In this document: positions 29,278 through 38,223 of the stretch, one piece after another
Layout of the letters: every line of letters starts with the position of its first letter
How positions within the stretch are numbered: the first letter of the stretch is position 1
Assembly: GCF_000527035.1 (NCBI RefSeq)
Contig: NZ_AZUK01000001.1
Location: 2,306,001-2,370,000, forward strand
From: Tolumonas lignilytica
GTDB taxonomy: Bacteria; Pseudomonadota; Gammaproteobacteria; Enterobacterales; Aeromonadaceae
Direction of reading: 5' to 3'
DNA: 64,000 nucleotides
The notes under the pieces: generated by a model
Databases searched by the model: none
Told to the model about the DNA's origin: nothing
Seen by the model: only the letters and a program-made list of their open reading frames with translations
Translations under genes and position numbers: made by a program

Positions 29278-30939
29278 TCAGGCGGCGAGAATATCTTTCA
29301 GATCCTGTTCCACTGTGGTGATGGTTTTCAGATCGAAGTTTTCACTCAGGAAGTTCAGCAGGTTTGGTGTCAGGAAGCCCGGTACAGACGGGCCGACACG
29401 AATGCCTTTAATGCCCAGCGACAGCAGCGTCAGCAGGATCACAATGGCTTTCTGTTCAAACCAAGACAGCACCAGCGACAGCGGCAGATCGTTCACACCA
29501 CAACCAAACGCGTCGGCCAGCGCCAGCGCCAGCTGAATAGCAGAATAGGCATCGTTACACTGGCCGACGTCGAGCAAGCGTGGAATACCGTTGATGTCAC
29601 CGAATTCCAGATCGTTGAATTTGAATTTGCCACATGCCAGCGTCAGGATCAGGCTGTCTTGCGGTACGGCTTTCGCCATTTCGGTGTAGTAGCCACGCTC
29701 CTGCTTATCACCATCACAACCCCCGATCAGGAAGAAGTGTTTGATGTTGCCGGCTTTCACCTGATCGATCACCGCCGGAGCTGCAGCCATCAGCGCATTG
29801 CGGGCAAAACCGGTCATGGTGTAGTGCGGAATTTCATCGTAAGGGAAACCTTCCAGTGACTCAGCCTTCGCAATGACGGCACTGAAATCATCACCTTCCA
29901 GATGCGTCACACCCGGCCAGCCGACGATGCTGCGAGTAAAGATACGGTCAGCATATTTACCGACATTCGGGTTGATGATGCAGTTGGAGGTCATCACGAC
30001 AGCGCCTGGGAATGCGGCAAACTCTTTCTGCTGGTTCTGCCAGGCGGAACCGTAGTTACCGACCAGATGCGGGTATTTCTTCAGCAGTGGGTAAGCATGT
30101 GCTGGCAGCATTTCACCGTGCGTATACACGTTGATGTTTTTGCCTTCGGTCTGTTGCAGAATTTTTTCAAGATCGTGCAGGTCATGGCCGGAAACCAGAA
30201 TGGCTTTACCTGCAATCGGCTTCATGTTCACTTTGGTTGGCTCAGGGTGACCGAAGGTTTCGGTTTCGCCTTTATCCAGCATCGCCATGACTTTGAAGTT
30301 CATCTGACCGATCTGCATTGCACAATCCAGCAGCGGTTGCATTTCGGTAGGCTCTGTACCGAGGAAGGCCATGATTTGGTGATATTCAGCACCGATCTCA
30401 TCTTCTTGTTGACCCAATACGCGGGCATGTTCCATGTAAGCCGCAGCCCCTTTCAGTCCATACAGACACAGCAGACGCAGACCCAGAATATCTTCGCCAA
30501 TCGCCGCTTTATCACGGTTTACTGCCGCATTCGGTGCCCATGCCAGCAGCTCGGCTTTATCAGCCGTCATGATCAGGGCTGCAGGGCCGGTTGCCACTTC
30601 CGGTGCTTTACCTGCCAACAGACAGGCCGCTTCATAGCGGGATTTCAGTGAATCACGATTCTGTTGGGCTTCATTGATGAAGGCAATGATGCGGGCCGCA
30701 TCGAAGTTCACGTTGGTCAGCGTAGAAAACAGTGCCTGACAGACATAGGCATCAATGTCACGATCAACGATGCCAACAGAGCGGGCCTTCAGGGCATAGT
30801 CAGAAACACCCTGCAGCAGATAAATCAGCACATCCTGTAAGTCAGAGACTTCTGCAGTCTTACCACACATGCCCATGGTGTAGCTGCAACCTTTAGCAGC
30901 CGGAGTAGAGATAGTCTGTTCACACTGAATACAAAACAT
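29278..30939 (-). CDS. hcp: Hybrid-cluster protein Hcp (NO/hydroxylamine reductase)
   Basis: Fe-S-O cluster enzyme. In E. coli it acts as a high-affinity NO reductase and protein S-nitrosylase; older work calls it hydroxylamine reductase. The 553 residues begin with four Cys (3, 6, 18, 25), the CX2CX11CX6C spacing of the class with a 2Fe-2S cluster. The hybrid-cluster ligands lie in [44 protein letters not shown] and [12 protein letters not shown] good ribosome site (AAGGAACAACC) precedes the ATG. It is the first gene of hcp-hcr-nirB-nirD-nirC. Confidence 0.97.
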   Translation of the reverse strand: MFCIQCEQTISTPAAKGCSYTMGMCGKTAEVSDLQDVLIYLLQGVSDYALKARSVGIVDRDIDAYVCQALFSTLTNVNFDAARIIAFINEAQQNRDSLKSRYEAACLLAGKAPEVATGPAALIMTADKAELLAWAPNAAVNRDKAAIGEDILGLRLLCLYGLKGAAAYMEHARVLGQQEDEIGAEYHQIMAFLGTEPTEMQPLLDCAMQIGQMNFKVMAMLDKGETETFGHPEPTKVNMKPIAGKAILVSGHDLHDLEKILQQTEGKNINVYTHGEMLPAHAYPLLKKYPHLVGNYGSAWQNQQKEFAAFPGAVVMTSNCIINPNVGKYADRIFTRSIVGWPGVTHLEGDDFSAVIAKAESLEGFPYDEIPHYTMTGFARNALMAAAPAVIDQVKAGNIKHFFLIGGCDGDKQERGYYTEMAKAVPQDSLILTLACGKFKFNDLEFGDINGIPRLLDVGQCNDAYSAIQLALALADAFGCGVNDLPLSLVLSWFEQKAIVILLTLLSLGIKGIRVGPSVPGFLTPNLLNFLSENFDLKTITTVEQDLKDILAA

Positions 30940-30981
30940 TGGTTGTTCCTTGCGTTGATTAGCCAGTATGAGAATAGCTAT

Positions 30982-30998
30982 ATCAAGGGGTGTGCCAA
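30982..30998 (-). promoter_or_regulatory. Sigma54-type -24/-12 promoter of hcp
   Basis: On the minus strand the sequence is TTGGCACACCCCTTGAT. The -24 box (TTGGCAC) is perfect and the spacing is right. The -12 box reads TTGAT instead of TTGCT, one mismatch. Expected start about 30971, giving a 32-base leader to hcp. Confidence 0.65.
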
Positions 30999-31051
30999 TA
31001 TTTTATATTATTGATTAATAATGGATTTGTTGGTTTGTGCTTATACTTGAA

Positions 31052-31107
31052 GTCAAAAAGACACAGTGTTTTTTCTGTGTCTTTTTGACCTTATGTGTCT
31101 TTTTAAC
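31052..31107. promoter_or_regulatory. Three NorR-like GT-N7-AC boxes upstream of hcp
   Basis: GTCAAAAAGAC (31052-31062), GTCTTTTTGAC (31079-31089) and GTCTTTTTAAC (31097-31107) each fit the GT-N7-AC core bound by NorR. Their centres lie about 86, 113 and 131 bases upstream of the predicted sigma54 start, a normal enhancer range. The first two also form a perfect 15-bp inverted repeat (31052-31066 with 31075-31089) that could double as the envC terminator. Confidence 0.5.
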
Positions 31108-31111
31108 TCGG

Positions 31112-32344
31112 CTATTTGCCCAGCAATAAAAGTGGATTGACGGGCTTGCCAGCCTTGCGAATTTCAAAATACACACCGGTTGCACCAGCACTACCACTGT
31201 TGCCGGCACTGGCAATCACTTCGCCACTGTTGACGTGCTGGCCGACGTGTTTGTTCAAATTCTGGTTATTACCATACAGACTTAAGTATCCGCGACCATG
31301 ATCGATCACCAATACATTGCCAAAACCATCCAGCCAGTCAGCAAACACCACATCCCCGCTGCCAGCCGCTTTAACCGGTGTACCGCTTCCGGTCTTGATC
31401 AGAATACCTTTCCAGGCTACCTCACCGGTACGGGTCTCTCCGAATTTACGGATCACCGGTCCATGCACCGGCCAGCTCATGCGACCGGATTTACCCAGTC
31501 CTTGCAGATCGTTTTTCGCCAAACGGGCAGCTTCCTTACGGGCAGCCGCTTCTTGCGACTTGCCTTCCTGCCGGGCTTTTTCCCGCGCTTTGGCTAAGGC
31601 TTCCTCTTTCTGACGGCGTCGCTCTTCTTCCATGCGTTTACGCTGTTCTTCAATTTTCTGCAGCATGGCTTTTTCTGCCTGTTGCAGCTTGGTCAGTTGC
31701 TGCTGATCCGATTGCAGCGATTCGTGCATTTCCTGGGCTGTTTTTTCCCGTTGCTGCTGTTTTTGCTGCAAAGACTGTTGATCCAGCTTCTGATCATCAA
31801 TCAGCGCCCGCAGTTCCTGACTGCTTTCACTGGTGTCTTGCTTGTTCTGGAGTAATTCCGCTTTCGTTGCATCCAGCTGTTTCAGAACGTGTAAACGTGC
31901 CTGATTCATATAACCGTAATAGTCCATGGTGCGACCCACGGCAGCCGGATCTTGCTGATTGAGTAAGAGTTTCAGATAGTCATGCTGGCCCATTCGATAG
32001 GCTTCATCGAATTGTTCGGCAAGCAAATGCTTTTGCTGGCGCGACTGCGCTTCCAGTTTGGCCCGCTGCGCATCCAGTTGTTGTAGCTTGTTTCTGACTT
32101 TATTGAGTCTGCTTTGGGAGTATTGTAATTTTTGATTAGCCGCAGCAATGGCTTCTTCATCCGCTTTAAGTTGCTGTTGCAATGAAGCCAGGTCTTTTTT
32201 CTGAACCTGTATAGCTTGCTGTTTTTGCTGGATTTGTTCTCGTACGCTAGATAGCGAGGAGTTTACATTTTTTGTATCTTCCGCCTGTATGGCGGCGCTA
32301 AAAAACAACGCGCCGACCAACAGGCCGACGCGATTGTATTTCAT
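31112..32344 (-). CDS. envC: EnvC, activator of septal murein amidases
   Basis: Periplasmic division protein that activates AmiA/AmiB under FtsEX control. Start ATG 32344 gives a signal peptide (MKYNRVGLLVGALFFSAAIQA); the open frame begins eight codons upstream. About 410 residues: a long coiled coil rich in Gln/Lys/Glu, then a C-terminal LytM (M23) domain from about residue 290. The zinc ligands are missing, as in EnvC: the HxxxD site reads WKGILI and the HxH site reads YFEIRK. It is 33 bases downstream of gpmI, as in E. coli. Confidence 0.93.
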   Translation of the reverse strand: MKYNRVGLLVGALFFSAAIQAEDTKNVNSSLSSVREQIQQKQQAIQVQKKDLASLQQQLKADEEAIAAANQKLQYSQSRLNKVRNKLQQLDAQRAKLEAQSRQQKHLLAEQFDEAYRMGQHDYLKLLLNQQDPAAVGRTMDYYGYMNQARLHVLKQLDATKAELLQNKQDTSESSQELRALIDDQKLDQQSLQQKQQQREKTAQEMHESLQSDQQQLTKLQQAEKAMLQKIEEQRKRMEEERRRQKEEALAKAREKARQEGKSQEAAARKEAARLAKNDLQGLGKSGRMSWPVHGPVIRKFGETRTGEVAWKGILIKTGSGTPVKAAGSGDVVFADWLDGFGNVLVIDHGRGYLSLYGNNQNLNKHVGQHVNSGEVIASAGNSGSAGATGVYFEIRKAGKPVNPLLLLGK

Positions 32345-32377
32345 AGGAAACAACTGCTCTGCCCTCATGGGCGAGAA

Positions 32378-33916
32378 TTATTTCAGAACCATCAGTGGCT
32401 TACCAGTCATTTCGGCTGGGATTTCCATGCCCATCAGTGTCAGCATGGTTGGCGCCAGATCAGACAGTTTACCGCCTTCAACCGCAGTTGCTGCACGGCC
32501 CATGTAGATCAATGGCACTGGCAGGTTGGTATGTGCAGTGTGTGCCTGACCGGTTTCTTCGTTGGTCATCTGTTCAGCGTTACCGTGGTCAGCCGTGATC
32601 AGACATTCACCACCGACTTCCTGCAGTGCAGCAACAACACGGCCGATAGAAGTATCAACAGCTTCACACGCTTTAACCGCAGCATCGAAATCACCGGTGT
32701 GACCGACCATGTCGCCATTCGGGTAGTTACAGACGATCACGTCATATTTACCACTCTTGATGGCTGCAACCAGTTTGTCGGTCAGCTCGCCTGAGCTCAT
32801 TTCTGGCTGCAGGTCGTAAGTGGCCACTTTCGGGCTGGCAATCAGTTCACGATCTTCACCAGGGAAGCACTGTTCTTCACCACCGTTGAAGAAGAAAGTC
32901 ACGTGGGCATATTTCTCAGTTTCAGAAATGCGCAGCTGGGTCTTGTCGTGTTTGGCCAGCCATTCACCCAGGGTGTTGGTCAGTGCTGTTGGCGGATAAG
33001 CACAAGAAGTTTTGATGTCAGCCGCATATTCAGTCAGCATCACGAAATCAACCAGTTTTGGCTGTTTGTTGCGAACAAAACCTGTGAAGTCAGCATCAGT
33101 GAAGGTACGAGTGATTTCACGCGCACGGTCAGCACGGAAGTTCATGAAAATCAGCGCATCGCCGTCTTCCAGCACAGCAGCATCAGTACCGATCACGCTG
33201 GCTTTCACGAATTCATCGTTTTCACCGCGCTCGTAAGCCGCAGCCAGTGCTGCAGTTGCATCGGCGTAGTTAGCGAACGCAGATTTACCTTCACACAGCA
33301 GGTCATACGCTTCCTGAACACGTTCCCAACGGTTGTCACGGTCCATGGCATAGTAACGACCCACCATAGAAGCGATACGGCCTTTGCCCAGTTTCTTGAA
33401 CAGGGCATCGAATTTCTCGATAGATTCTTGCGCAGAACGAGGCGCTACATCACGGCCGTCCAGGAACGCGTGGAAGTACAGCTTGTCAGCACCGCGCTGC
33501 GCAGCCAGTTCCAGCATACCCATGATGTGGTCTTCATGGCTGTGAACGCCACCTGGTGACATCAGACCCATCACGTGAACCGCTTTACCTGCAGAAACAG
33601 CCGCATCAACGGCTTTGCACAGGGCTTCGTTTTTGAAGAAATCGCCATCGCGGATTTCTTTGGTAACACGGGTCAGTTCTTGATAAACAACTCGGCCAGC
33701 ACCGATGTTTACATGACCCACTTCAGAGTTACCCATCTGGCCGTCAGGCAGACCGACGTCCATACCAGAACCGGAGATCTGAGTGTTGGCATATTTAGCG
33801 CACAGCGCATCCAAATTAGGTGTGTTGGCTGCGGCAACGGCATTGCCTTCTTTTTTATCGCTGTAACCCCAACCATCCATGATGATCAGCGCCAGTGGCT
33901 TTTTAGCTGTAGACAT
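32378..33916 (-). CDS. gpmI: Cofactor-independent phosphoglycerate mutase GpmI (GpmM)
   Basis: Interconverts 3- and 2-phosphoglycerate in glycolysis with Mn2+. Start ATG 33916 (MSTAKKP) follows GAGG and matches the family; the frame is open 12 codons further. The 512 residues are full length. The metal-site DGWG lies near residue 14, the phosphorylated Ser is residue 64 ([14 protein letters not shown]), and the second metal site is [10 protein letters not shown]. It precedes envC on the same strand. Confidence 0.96.
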   Translation of the reverse strand: MSTAKKPLALIIMDGWGYSDKKEGNAVAAANTPNLDALCAKYANTQISGSGMDVGLPDGQMGNSEVGHVNIGAGRVVYQELTRVTKEIRDGDFFKNEALCKAVDAAVSAGKAVHVMGLMSPGGVHSHEDHIMGMLELAAQRGADKLYFHAFLDGRDVAPRSAQESIEKFDALFKKLGKGRIASMVGRYYAMDRDNRWERVQEAYDLLCEGKSAFANYADATAALAAAYERGENDEFVKASVIGTDAAVLEDGDALIFMNFRADRAREITRTFTDADFTGFVRNKQPKLVDFVMLTEYAADIKTSCAYPPTALTNTLGEWLAKHDKTQLRISETEKYAHVTFFFNGGEEQCFPGEDRELIASPKVATYDLQPEMSSGELTDKLVAAIKSGKYDVIVCNYPNGDMVGHTGDFDAAVKACEAVDTSIGRVVAALQEVGGECLITADHGNAEQMTNEETGQAHTAHTNLPVPLIYMGRAATAVEGGKLSDLAPTMLTLMGMEIPAEMTGKPLMVLK

Positions 33917-34119
33917 TGTGTGTGGCCTCTTTTTGGGAATTTCCGAAAACAAGTTCGACTGCGTTTAATTCTACAATATCTGTGGGATTAGTCACCTTTT
34001 CACCACATTTCATCCCGCATTTCACGGAAGGAATTTTCATTGCCGGGGGAATACTGTAAATCTACCGGTTCACATGTAATACTGTTGCGATTATTTTCAG
34101 TTGTTGTTGGGAAAAAAGA

Positions 34120-34551
34120 ATGCAGGAATATATTGATTTTGCTATGCGTCACGAGATGTTGGTGCTGGCGTGGATTGGTTTGGCAACGGCGGTGGTTGCC
34201 TCCGCAGTGAAAGGGGCATTATCACCGGTAAAACAGATCGATCATCAGGCAGCGGTTGCCTTGATCAATAAACAGGATGCGCTCATTGTCGATGTGCGTG
34301 CCCAAGATGAATTTGCCCGTGGTCACATTGCCAACTCTCATCATATTCCACTGGCTCAGATCGAGCAGGGAAATACCACCGAGATTGATAAACATAAAGA
34401 GAAGCCGGTTATTATCGTTTGCGAAACGGGCTCTCGTGCTGAAACAGCGGCAACGAAATTGTCAAAATCAGGTTTTACCCAGGTTTATTTATTGCGTGGT
34501 GGTTTGACTCAGTGGCGTTCCAGTAACTTACCAGTCACGAAAAAACGTTAA
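34120..34551 (+). CDS. yibN: YibN-like membrane-anchored rhodanese
   Basis: 143 residues: an N-terminal membrane helix (about 13-30), then a rhodanese domain with the catalytic Cys at 101 (VIIVCETGSRA) and the entry motif IVDVRAQDEFARGHI. It is a likely sulfurtransferase with no known partner. It precedes secB-gpsA as in E. coli, but grxC, which lies between yibN and secB there, is absent. Confidence 0.9.
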   Translation: MQEYIDFAMRHEMLVLAWIGLATAVVASAVKGALSPVKQIDHQAAVALINKQDALIVDVRAQDEFARGHIANSHHIPLAQIEQGNTTEIDKHKEKPVIIVCETGSRAETAATKLSKSGFTQVYLLRGGLTQWRSSNLPVTKKR

Positions 34552-34604
34552 TCTTAATTATCAAATAACAGCCGACAGGCAATTCTTATATCAAGGGCAT
34601 TAAA

Positions 34605-35078
34605 ATGACAGAAGCAGTAAATAACACCGAAGCGCAGCCAGAATTTCAAATTCAACGTATCTATATCAAAGATGTCTCTTTTGAAGCACCGAATACCCCG
34701 GTTGTGTTCCAAAAAGATTGGCAGCCTGAAGTTAAACTGGATATGGATACTCAGACTCAGGTATTGGGTCAGGATGTTTATGAAGTTGCATTAACATTGA
34801 CCGTGACCTGCAAGCTGGGTGAAGAAACTGCGTTCCTGTGTGAAGTTAAACAAGCCGGTATCTTCACTGCGGCTAATCTTGACGCACAAAGCCTGGCACA
34901 TTGCCTGGGTGCTTTCTGCCCGAACATTCTGTTCCCTTATGCTCGTGAAACCATCGCCAGTCTGGTCAGCCGTGGTTCTTTCCCACAACTGAATCTGGCA
35001 CCGGTCAACTTTGATGCGCTGTTTGCTTCCCACATTGCGCAACTGGAAGCGGAACAGGCGCAAGCAGGCGTGCAGTAA
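34605..35078 (+). CDS. secB: Protein export chaperone SecB
   Basis: Tetrameric cytosolic chaperone that keeps preproteins unfolded and hands them to SecA. The 157 residues show the SecB marks: [17 protein letters not shown], a long beta-sheet region, [28 protein letters not shown] (the SecA-binding and dimer region, described in shortened form), and [12 protein letters not shown]. Ribosome site AAGGG. It overlaps gpsA by one base. Confidence 0.96.
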   Translation: MTEAVNNTEAQPEFQIQRIYIKDVSFEAPNTPVVFQKDWQPEVKLDMDTQTQVLGQDVYEVALTLTVTCKLGEETAFLCEVKQAGIFTAANLDAQSLAHCLGAFCPNILFPYARETIASLVSRGSFPQLNLAPVNFDALFASHIAQLEAEQAQAGVQ

Positions 35079-36082
35079 TGAGTTCTTCTGTTGCACTGAG
35101 CGTGATTGGGGCGGGGTCTTATGGCACCGCCCTTGCCATTTCATTGGCACGCAAAGGTCAGCCGGTATTGTTGTGGGGTCATGACCCGCATGAAGTGGAA
35201 CGTCTGCAGCAAGAACGCTGTAATCAGGTTTTTCTGCCTGGAGTCGCTTTTCCTGATTCATTAGAAGTGACGAATGATCTGGCGTATGCCGTTTCAGCCA
35301 GTCGAGATTTACTGATCGTTGTGCCCAGTCATGTATTTGGCGAAGTATTACAGCGGATCAAGCCATTTTTGCGTTCGGATACGCGGGTTGCCTGGGCAAC
35401 CAAAGGGTTAGAACCCGAACACGGGCGCTTGCTCGGTGATGTGGCGAAAGACATATTGGGCGATCAGACGCCACTGGCGGTGTTATCAGGCCCTACGTTT
35501 GCCAAGGAGCTGGCGGCTGGAATGCCAACGGCTATCGCTGTTGCCGGAACCGATGAGCAGTTTACGGCTGATATGTCGGCCTTGATGCATTGCGGTAAAT
35601 CATTTCGTGTCTACACCAACCCTGATTTTATCGGTTTGCAGATCGGGGGGGCAGTGAAGAATGTCATTGCCATCGGTGCCGGGCTGTCTGACGGTCTTGG
35701 TTTTGGTGCCAATGCCCGAACCGCATTAATTACCCGTGGATTAGTTGAACTGCAACGGCTGGGTTTATCTCTCGGTGCTGATGCCAAAACCTTCATGGGC
35801 ATGGCCGGGCTCGGTGATCTGGTGCTGACGTGCACCGATAATCAATCCCGTAACCGCCGTTTTGGTCTTGCATTAGGGCAGGGGAAAACGGTGGAACAGG
35901 CCATGACCGAGATTGGTCAGGTGGTTGAAGGTTACCGTAATACCAAAGAGGTGCATGCACTGGCTGCACGTCAGGGCGTGGAAATGCCTATTTGTGAACA
36001 GATTTATCAGATCCTGTATCAGGGAAAATCAGCTCAGGAAGCGGCGTTGACGCTGCTGGGGCGTGATCAGAAAGGTGAGTAA
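35078..36082 (+). CDS. gpsA: Glycerol-3-phosphate dehydrogenase [NAD(P)+] GpsA
   Basis: Makes sn-glycerol-3-phosphate from dihydroxyacetone phosphate for phospholipid synthesis. The 334 residues have an N-terminal Rossmann loop [10 protein letters not shown], the conserved SGPTFAKE segment, the catalytic Lys region [13 protein letters not shown], and the C-terminal TEGY-like [11 protein letters not shown]. Translationally coupled to secB (TAATG). A strong terminator follows. Confidence 0.96.
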   Translation: MSSSVALSVIGAGSYGTALAISLARKGQPVLLWGHDPHEVERLQQERCNQVFLPGVAFPDSLEVTNDLAYAVSASRDLLIVVPSHVFGEVLQRIKPFLRSDTRVAWATKGLEPEHGRLLGDVAKDILGDQTPLAVLSGPTFAKELAAGMPTAIAVAGTDEQFTADMSALMHCGKSFRVYTNPDFIGLQIGGAVKNVIAIGAGLSDGLGFGANARTALITRGLVELQRLGLSLGADAKTFMGMAGLGDLVLTCTDNQSRNRRFGLALGQGKTVEQAMTEIGQVVEGYRNTKEVHALAARQGVEMPICEQIYQILYQGKSAQEAALTLLGRDQKGE

Positions 36083-36099
36083 TTTCTCTGCCCGCTACC

Positions 36100-36125
36100 A
36101 AAACGCCAGCATTTGCTGGCGTTTT
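36100..36125. terminator. secB-gpsA intrinsic terminator
   Basis: A perfect 11-bp stem AAAACGCCAGC/GCTGGCGTTTT with an ATTT loop and a T-run. It lies between converging gpsA and nfuA. Confidence 0.9.
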
Positions 36126-36151
36126 TTATGAAAACAATTTCTACTGAAAAA

Positions 36152-36730
36152 TTAATAGAACGAATGTTCACCCCGAGCATGTTCGGTGGCATCTTTCACA
36201 CCTTTCAGCTCGTTTGGAAACAGTTCAAGTAATTGCTTTTCGATGCCCTCTTTCAGCGTAACATCGACCATGGAACATCCGTTGCAACCGCCACCAAACT
36301 GCAGAATGGCAATCCCGTCGTCAGTCAGTTCCGTCAGGGTAACTCGGCCACCATGTGCCGCCAGAGACGGGTTGACTTGTGATTGCAGCACATATTCCAC
36401 GCGTTCGGCCAGCGGAGCGTCATCATCCACCTTGCGCATTTTGGCGTTCGGTGCTTTCAGTGTCAGTTGTGAACCCATCTGATCGCTGATGAAGTCAATG
36501 GCGGCGTCTTCCAGAAAAGGGGCGCTGTTCGGATCGATGATGGCATCAAAACCATCGAATGGCTGATGGGTATCTTCCGGTTCGACCGCATCAGGTGGAC
36601 AATAAGACACACCGCACTCCGCATTCGGGGTGCCCGGATTCATAACGAATACGCGGATATGGGTATTTTCCGCCTGTTTTTCCAGCAGCTTGCGGAAGTG
36701 GGCTTGAGCGCTTTCGGAGATTGTGATCAT
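36152..36730 (-). CDS. nfuA: Fe-S biogenesis protein NfuA
   Basis: Carrier that delivers 4Fe-4S clusters to apoproteins under stress. I chose ATG 36730 because AGGA lies five bases upstream and [12 protein letters not shown] aligns with E. coli NfuA. The 192 residues have an A-type-like N-domain (with ECGVSYC) and a C-terminal Nfu domain with the cluster-binding CNGC (Cys 149 and 152). Downstream of comF in the same direction. Confidence 0.95.
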   Translation of the reverse strand: MITISESAQAHFRKLLEKQAENTHIRVFVMNPGTPNAECGVSYCPPDAVEPEDTHQPFDGFDAIIDPNSAPFLEDAAIDFISDQMGSQLTLKAPNAKMRKVDDDAPLAERVEYVLQSQVNPSLAAHGGRVTLTELTDDGIAILQFGGGCNGCSMVDVTLKEGIEKQLLELFPNELKGVKDATEHARGEHSFY

Positions 36731-36800
36731 CGCCATCCTCTAATCCTGACTAAATAGCTAAGGTATTATCATACGCTGCAATGCGTATATCTCACAACAC

Positions 36801-37520
36801 TTATTCACCGTGCAGTTGCGTTCTGCAGATTGCCCAGACATCTATGCGTTGGCAACCACTTTCTTTCAAAAGTCGTACCAGCGCGGTGACCGTTGCTCCC
36901 GTGGTGACAACATCATCTAAGAGGGCAACATGCTGATAGTGATGCGGTCTGATCTGAAATGCATCCTTGAGATTGCTTTGTCGCAGAACCCTGGATAAAC
37001 CGGCCTGAACTTTGGTGGCCCGTTTACGTTGTAACAGCTGCATATCAACCGGAATATTCAGATATTTGTTTATCGGGCGGGCGAGTTCTTGTGCCTGGTT
37101 ATAGCCCCGCTGCCATTGTCTTCGCCAATGAAGGGGAACGGGCAGGATAACTTCGGGTTTCGGTTCTTCTTCTGGATAGAGCTCAGCCAGCATCTTACCG
37201 AACAAGACAGCAGGCAATGGCCTATGCTGATACTTGAGCTGGTGGATTAGCCCAATCAGTGGAAATTGATAATCTGCCAGGATATGCAGGAAATCCCATA
37301 CCGGTGGTTGCAGTTGGCAATGGCCACATATGTTTTCTTTGCCGGCCATGGGCGTGCCACATAATCGGCAGTGATGATCCAGCAGGGGCAGTTCTTCGGC
37401 GCAATAATGACAAAGCAGAGCCTGATCGGTTGCTTGGCGACAAAATAAACAAATTCCCTGCAGCGACTGAGGTGCCAGCGGGGAAAACAGGCGTAGAAAT
37501 CGGTTGAACATGGCAGTCAT
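36801..37520 (-). CDS. ComF/GntX family phosphoribosyltransferase-like protein
   Basis: 239 residues. The N-terminal zinc-finger region has several CxxC pairs (CLFC, CHYC, CRLC, CGHC). The C-terminal PRTase fold has a PRPP loop LLDDVVTTGATV. In naturally competent bacteria ComF acts in DNA uptake; in E. coli the homologue is GntX (YhgH). It precedes nfuA as in E. coli, but bioH, normally adjacent, is 2.5 kb away here. A second start at 37511 is possible. Confidence 0.9.
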   Translation of the reverse strand: MTAMFNRFLRLFSPLAPQSLQGICLFCRQATDQALLCHYCAEELPLLDHHCRLCGTPMAGKENICGHCQLQPPVWDFLHILADYQFPLIGLIHQLKYQHRPLPAVLFGKMLAELYPEEEPKPEVILPVPLHWRRQWQRGYNQAQELARPINKYLNIPVDMQLLQRKRATKVQAGLSRVLRQSNLKDAFQIRPHHYQHVALLDDVVTTGATVTALVRLLKESGCQRIDVWAICRTQLHGE

Positions 37521-37693
37521 GACAGAAGAGATCGATGTGCTTACTGTAATGAAATAACTCCCCGGAGGGTGCCTGTCGTTACTTTCGGGCTAGGGATATA
37601 TGACCTGAAAAACTTTGTCACAAATTCACATAAACTGGTGATAAATGCGGTCTACGCTAAATTAACTACACGTGTAATGTAATGGAGAAAAAC

Positions 37694-38110
37694 ATGAAAA
37701 CACGTCAAATCGGGTTGGTATTACTCGGCGCAGTGTTACTCCCTGTTTTAACATCACCAGCGTATGCAGACCGCTATCGCGAACACCCCCGTTACTATCG
37801 GGTGATGCCTCCCGGCTATAAAACCGTGATTGCGGCTGGGGTCACCTATTTTGTTCTGGATAACCTGTGGTACATGATGCACGGTGATCGTTATGAGCAA
37901 GTTCAAGCACCAACTAATGTGACGGTCATTAATAATCCTCCAGTAGTGGCCTCACCTCCGGTTATCATCAATCCACCTGTTGTGACCAACCCCAACCTTT
38001 CTCCGATGACGGTCATCGATGTCAGAGGTATTCGTTATTACCTCAAAGAAGGCCGCTATTATCGCAGAGATATCAACGGTCAATATCTGGAAGTTACTCC
38101 TCCTATTTAA
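37694..38110 (+). CDS. Small exported DUF6515-like protein
   Basis: 138 residues from ATG 37694, which has GGAG six bases upstream (the frame is open four codons earlier). A signal peptide (MKTRQIGLVLLGAVLLPVLTSPAYA) leads to a Tyr/Arg-rich stretch (RYREHPRYYRVMPPGYK). A hydrophobic segment and a Pro/Val/Asn-rich linker follow, then a C-terminal module with GIRYYLKEGRYYRRDINGQY. This fits the DUF6515 family of envelope proteins, function unknown. It sits alone between comF and amtB, followed by a bidirectional terminator. Confidence 0.75.
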   Translation: MKTRQIGLVLLGAVLLPVLTSPAYADRYREHPRYYRVMPPGYKTVIAAGVTYFVLDNLWYMMHGDRYEQVQAPTNVTVINNPPVVASPPVIINPPVVTNPNLSPMTVIDVRGIRYYLKEGRYYRRDINGQYLEVTPPI

Positions 38111-38182
38111 TGGTGAGATTCAACGCACACGTTGATGTCTCCACAGCTTAGTTATTTCTGAAGGCTTTTAATCAGGCAATAA

Positions 38183-38206
38183 AAAAGGCACCCGAGGGTG
38201 CCTTTT
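38183..38206. terminator. Bidirectional terminator between the DUF6515 gene and amtB
   Basis: A perfect 11-bp stem AAAAGGCACCC/GGGTGCCTTTT with a two-base GA gap (a 4-base loop if the last pair opens), with A-run and T-run on its two sides. Confidence 0.9.
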
Positions 38207-38223
38207 AAATGGATGGTGAAATC

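Noticed and set aside
29902-30651. 249-codon plus-strand open frame inside hcp
   Set aside because: Antisense to conserved hcp; rich in His/Gln/Phe as expected for a shadow frame.
31052-31089. The 15-bp inverted repeat as only an envC terminator
   Set aside because: The T-run is inside the stem and none follows it on the minus strand. The third GTC-TTTTT-AAC copy outside the stem favours protein binding, though a dual role remains possible.
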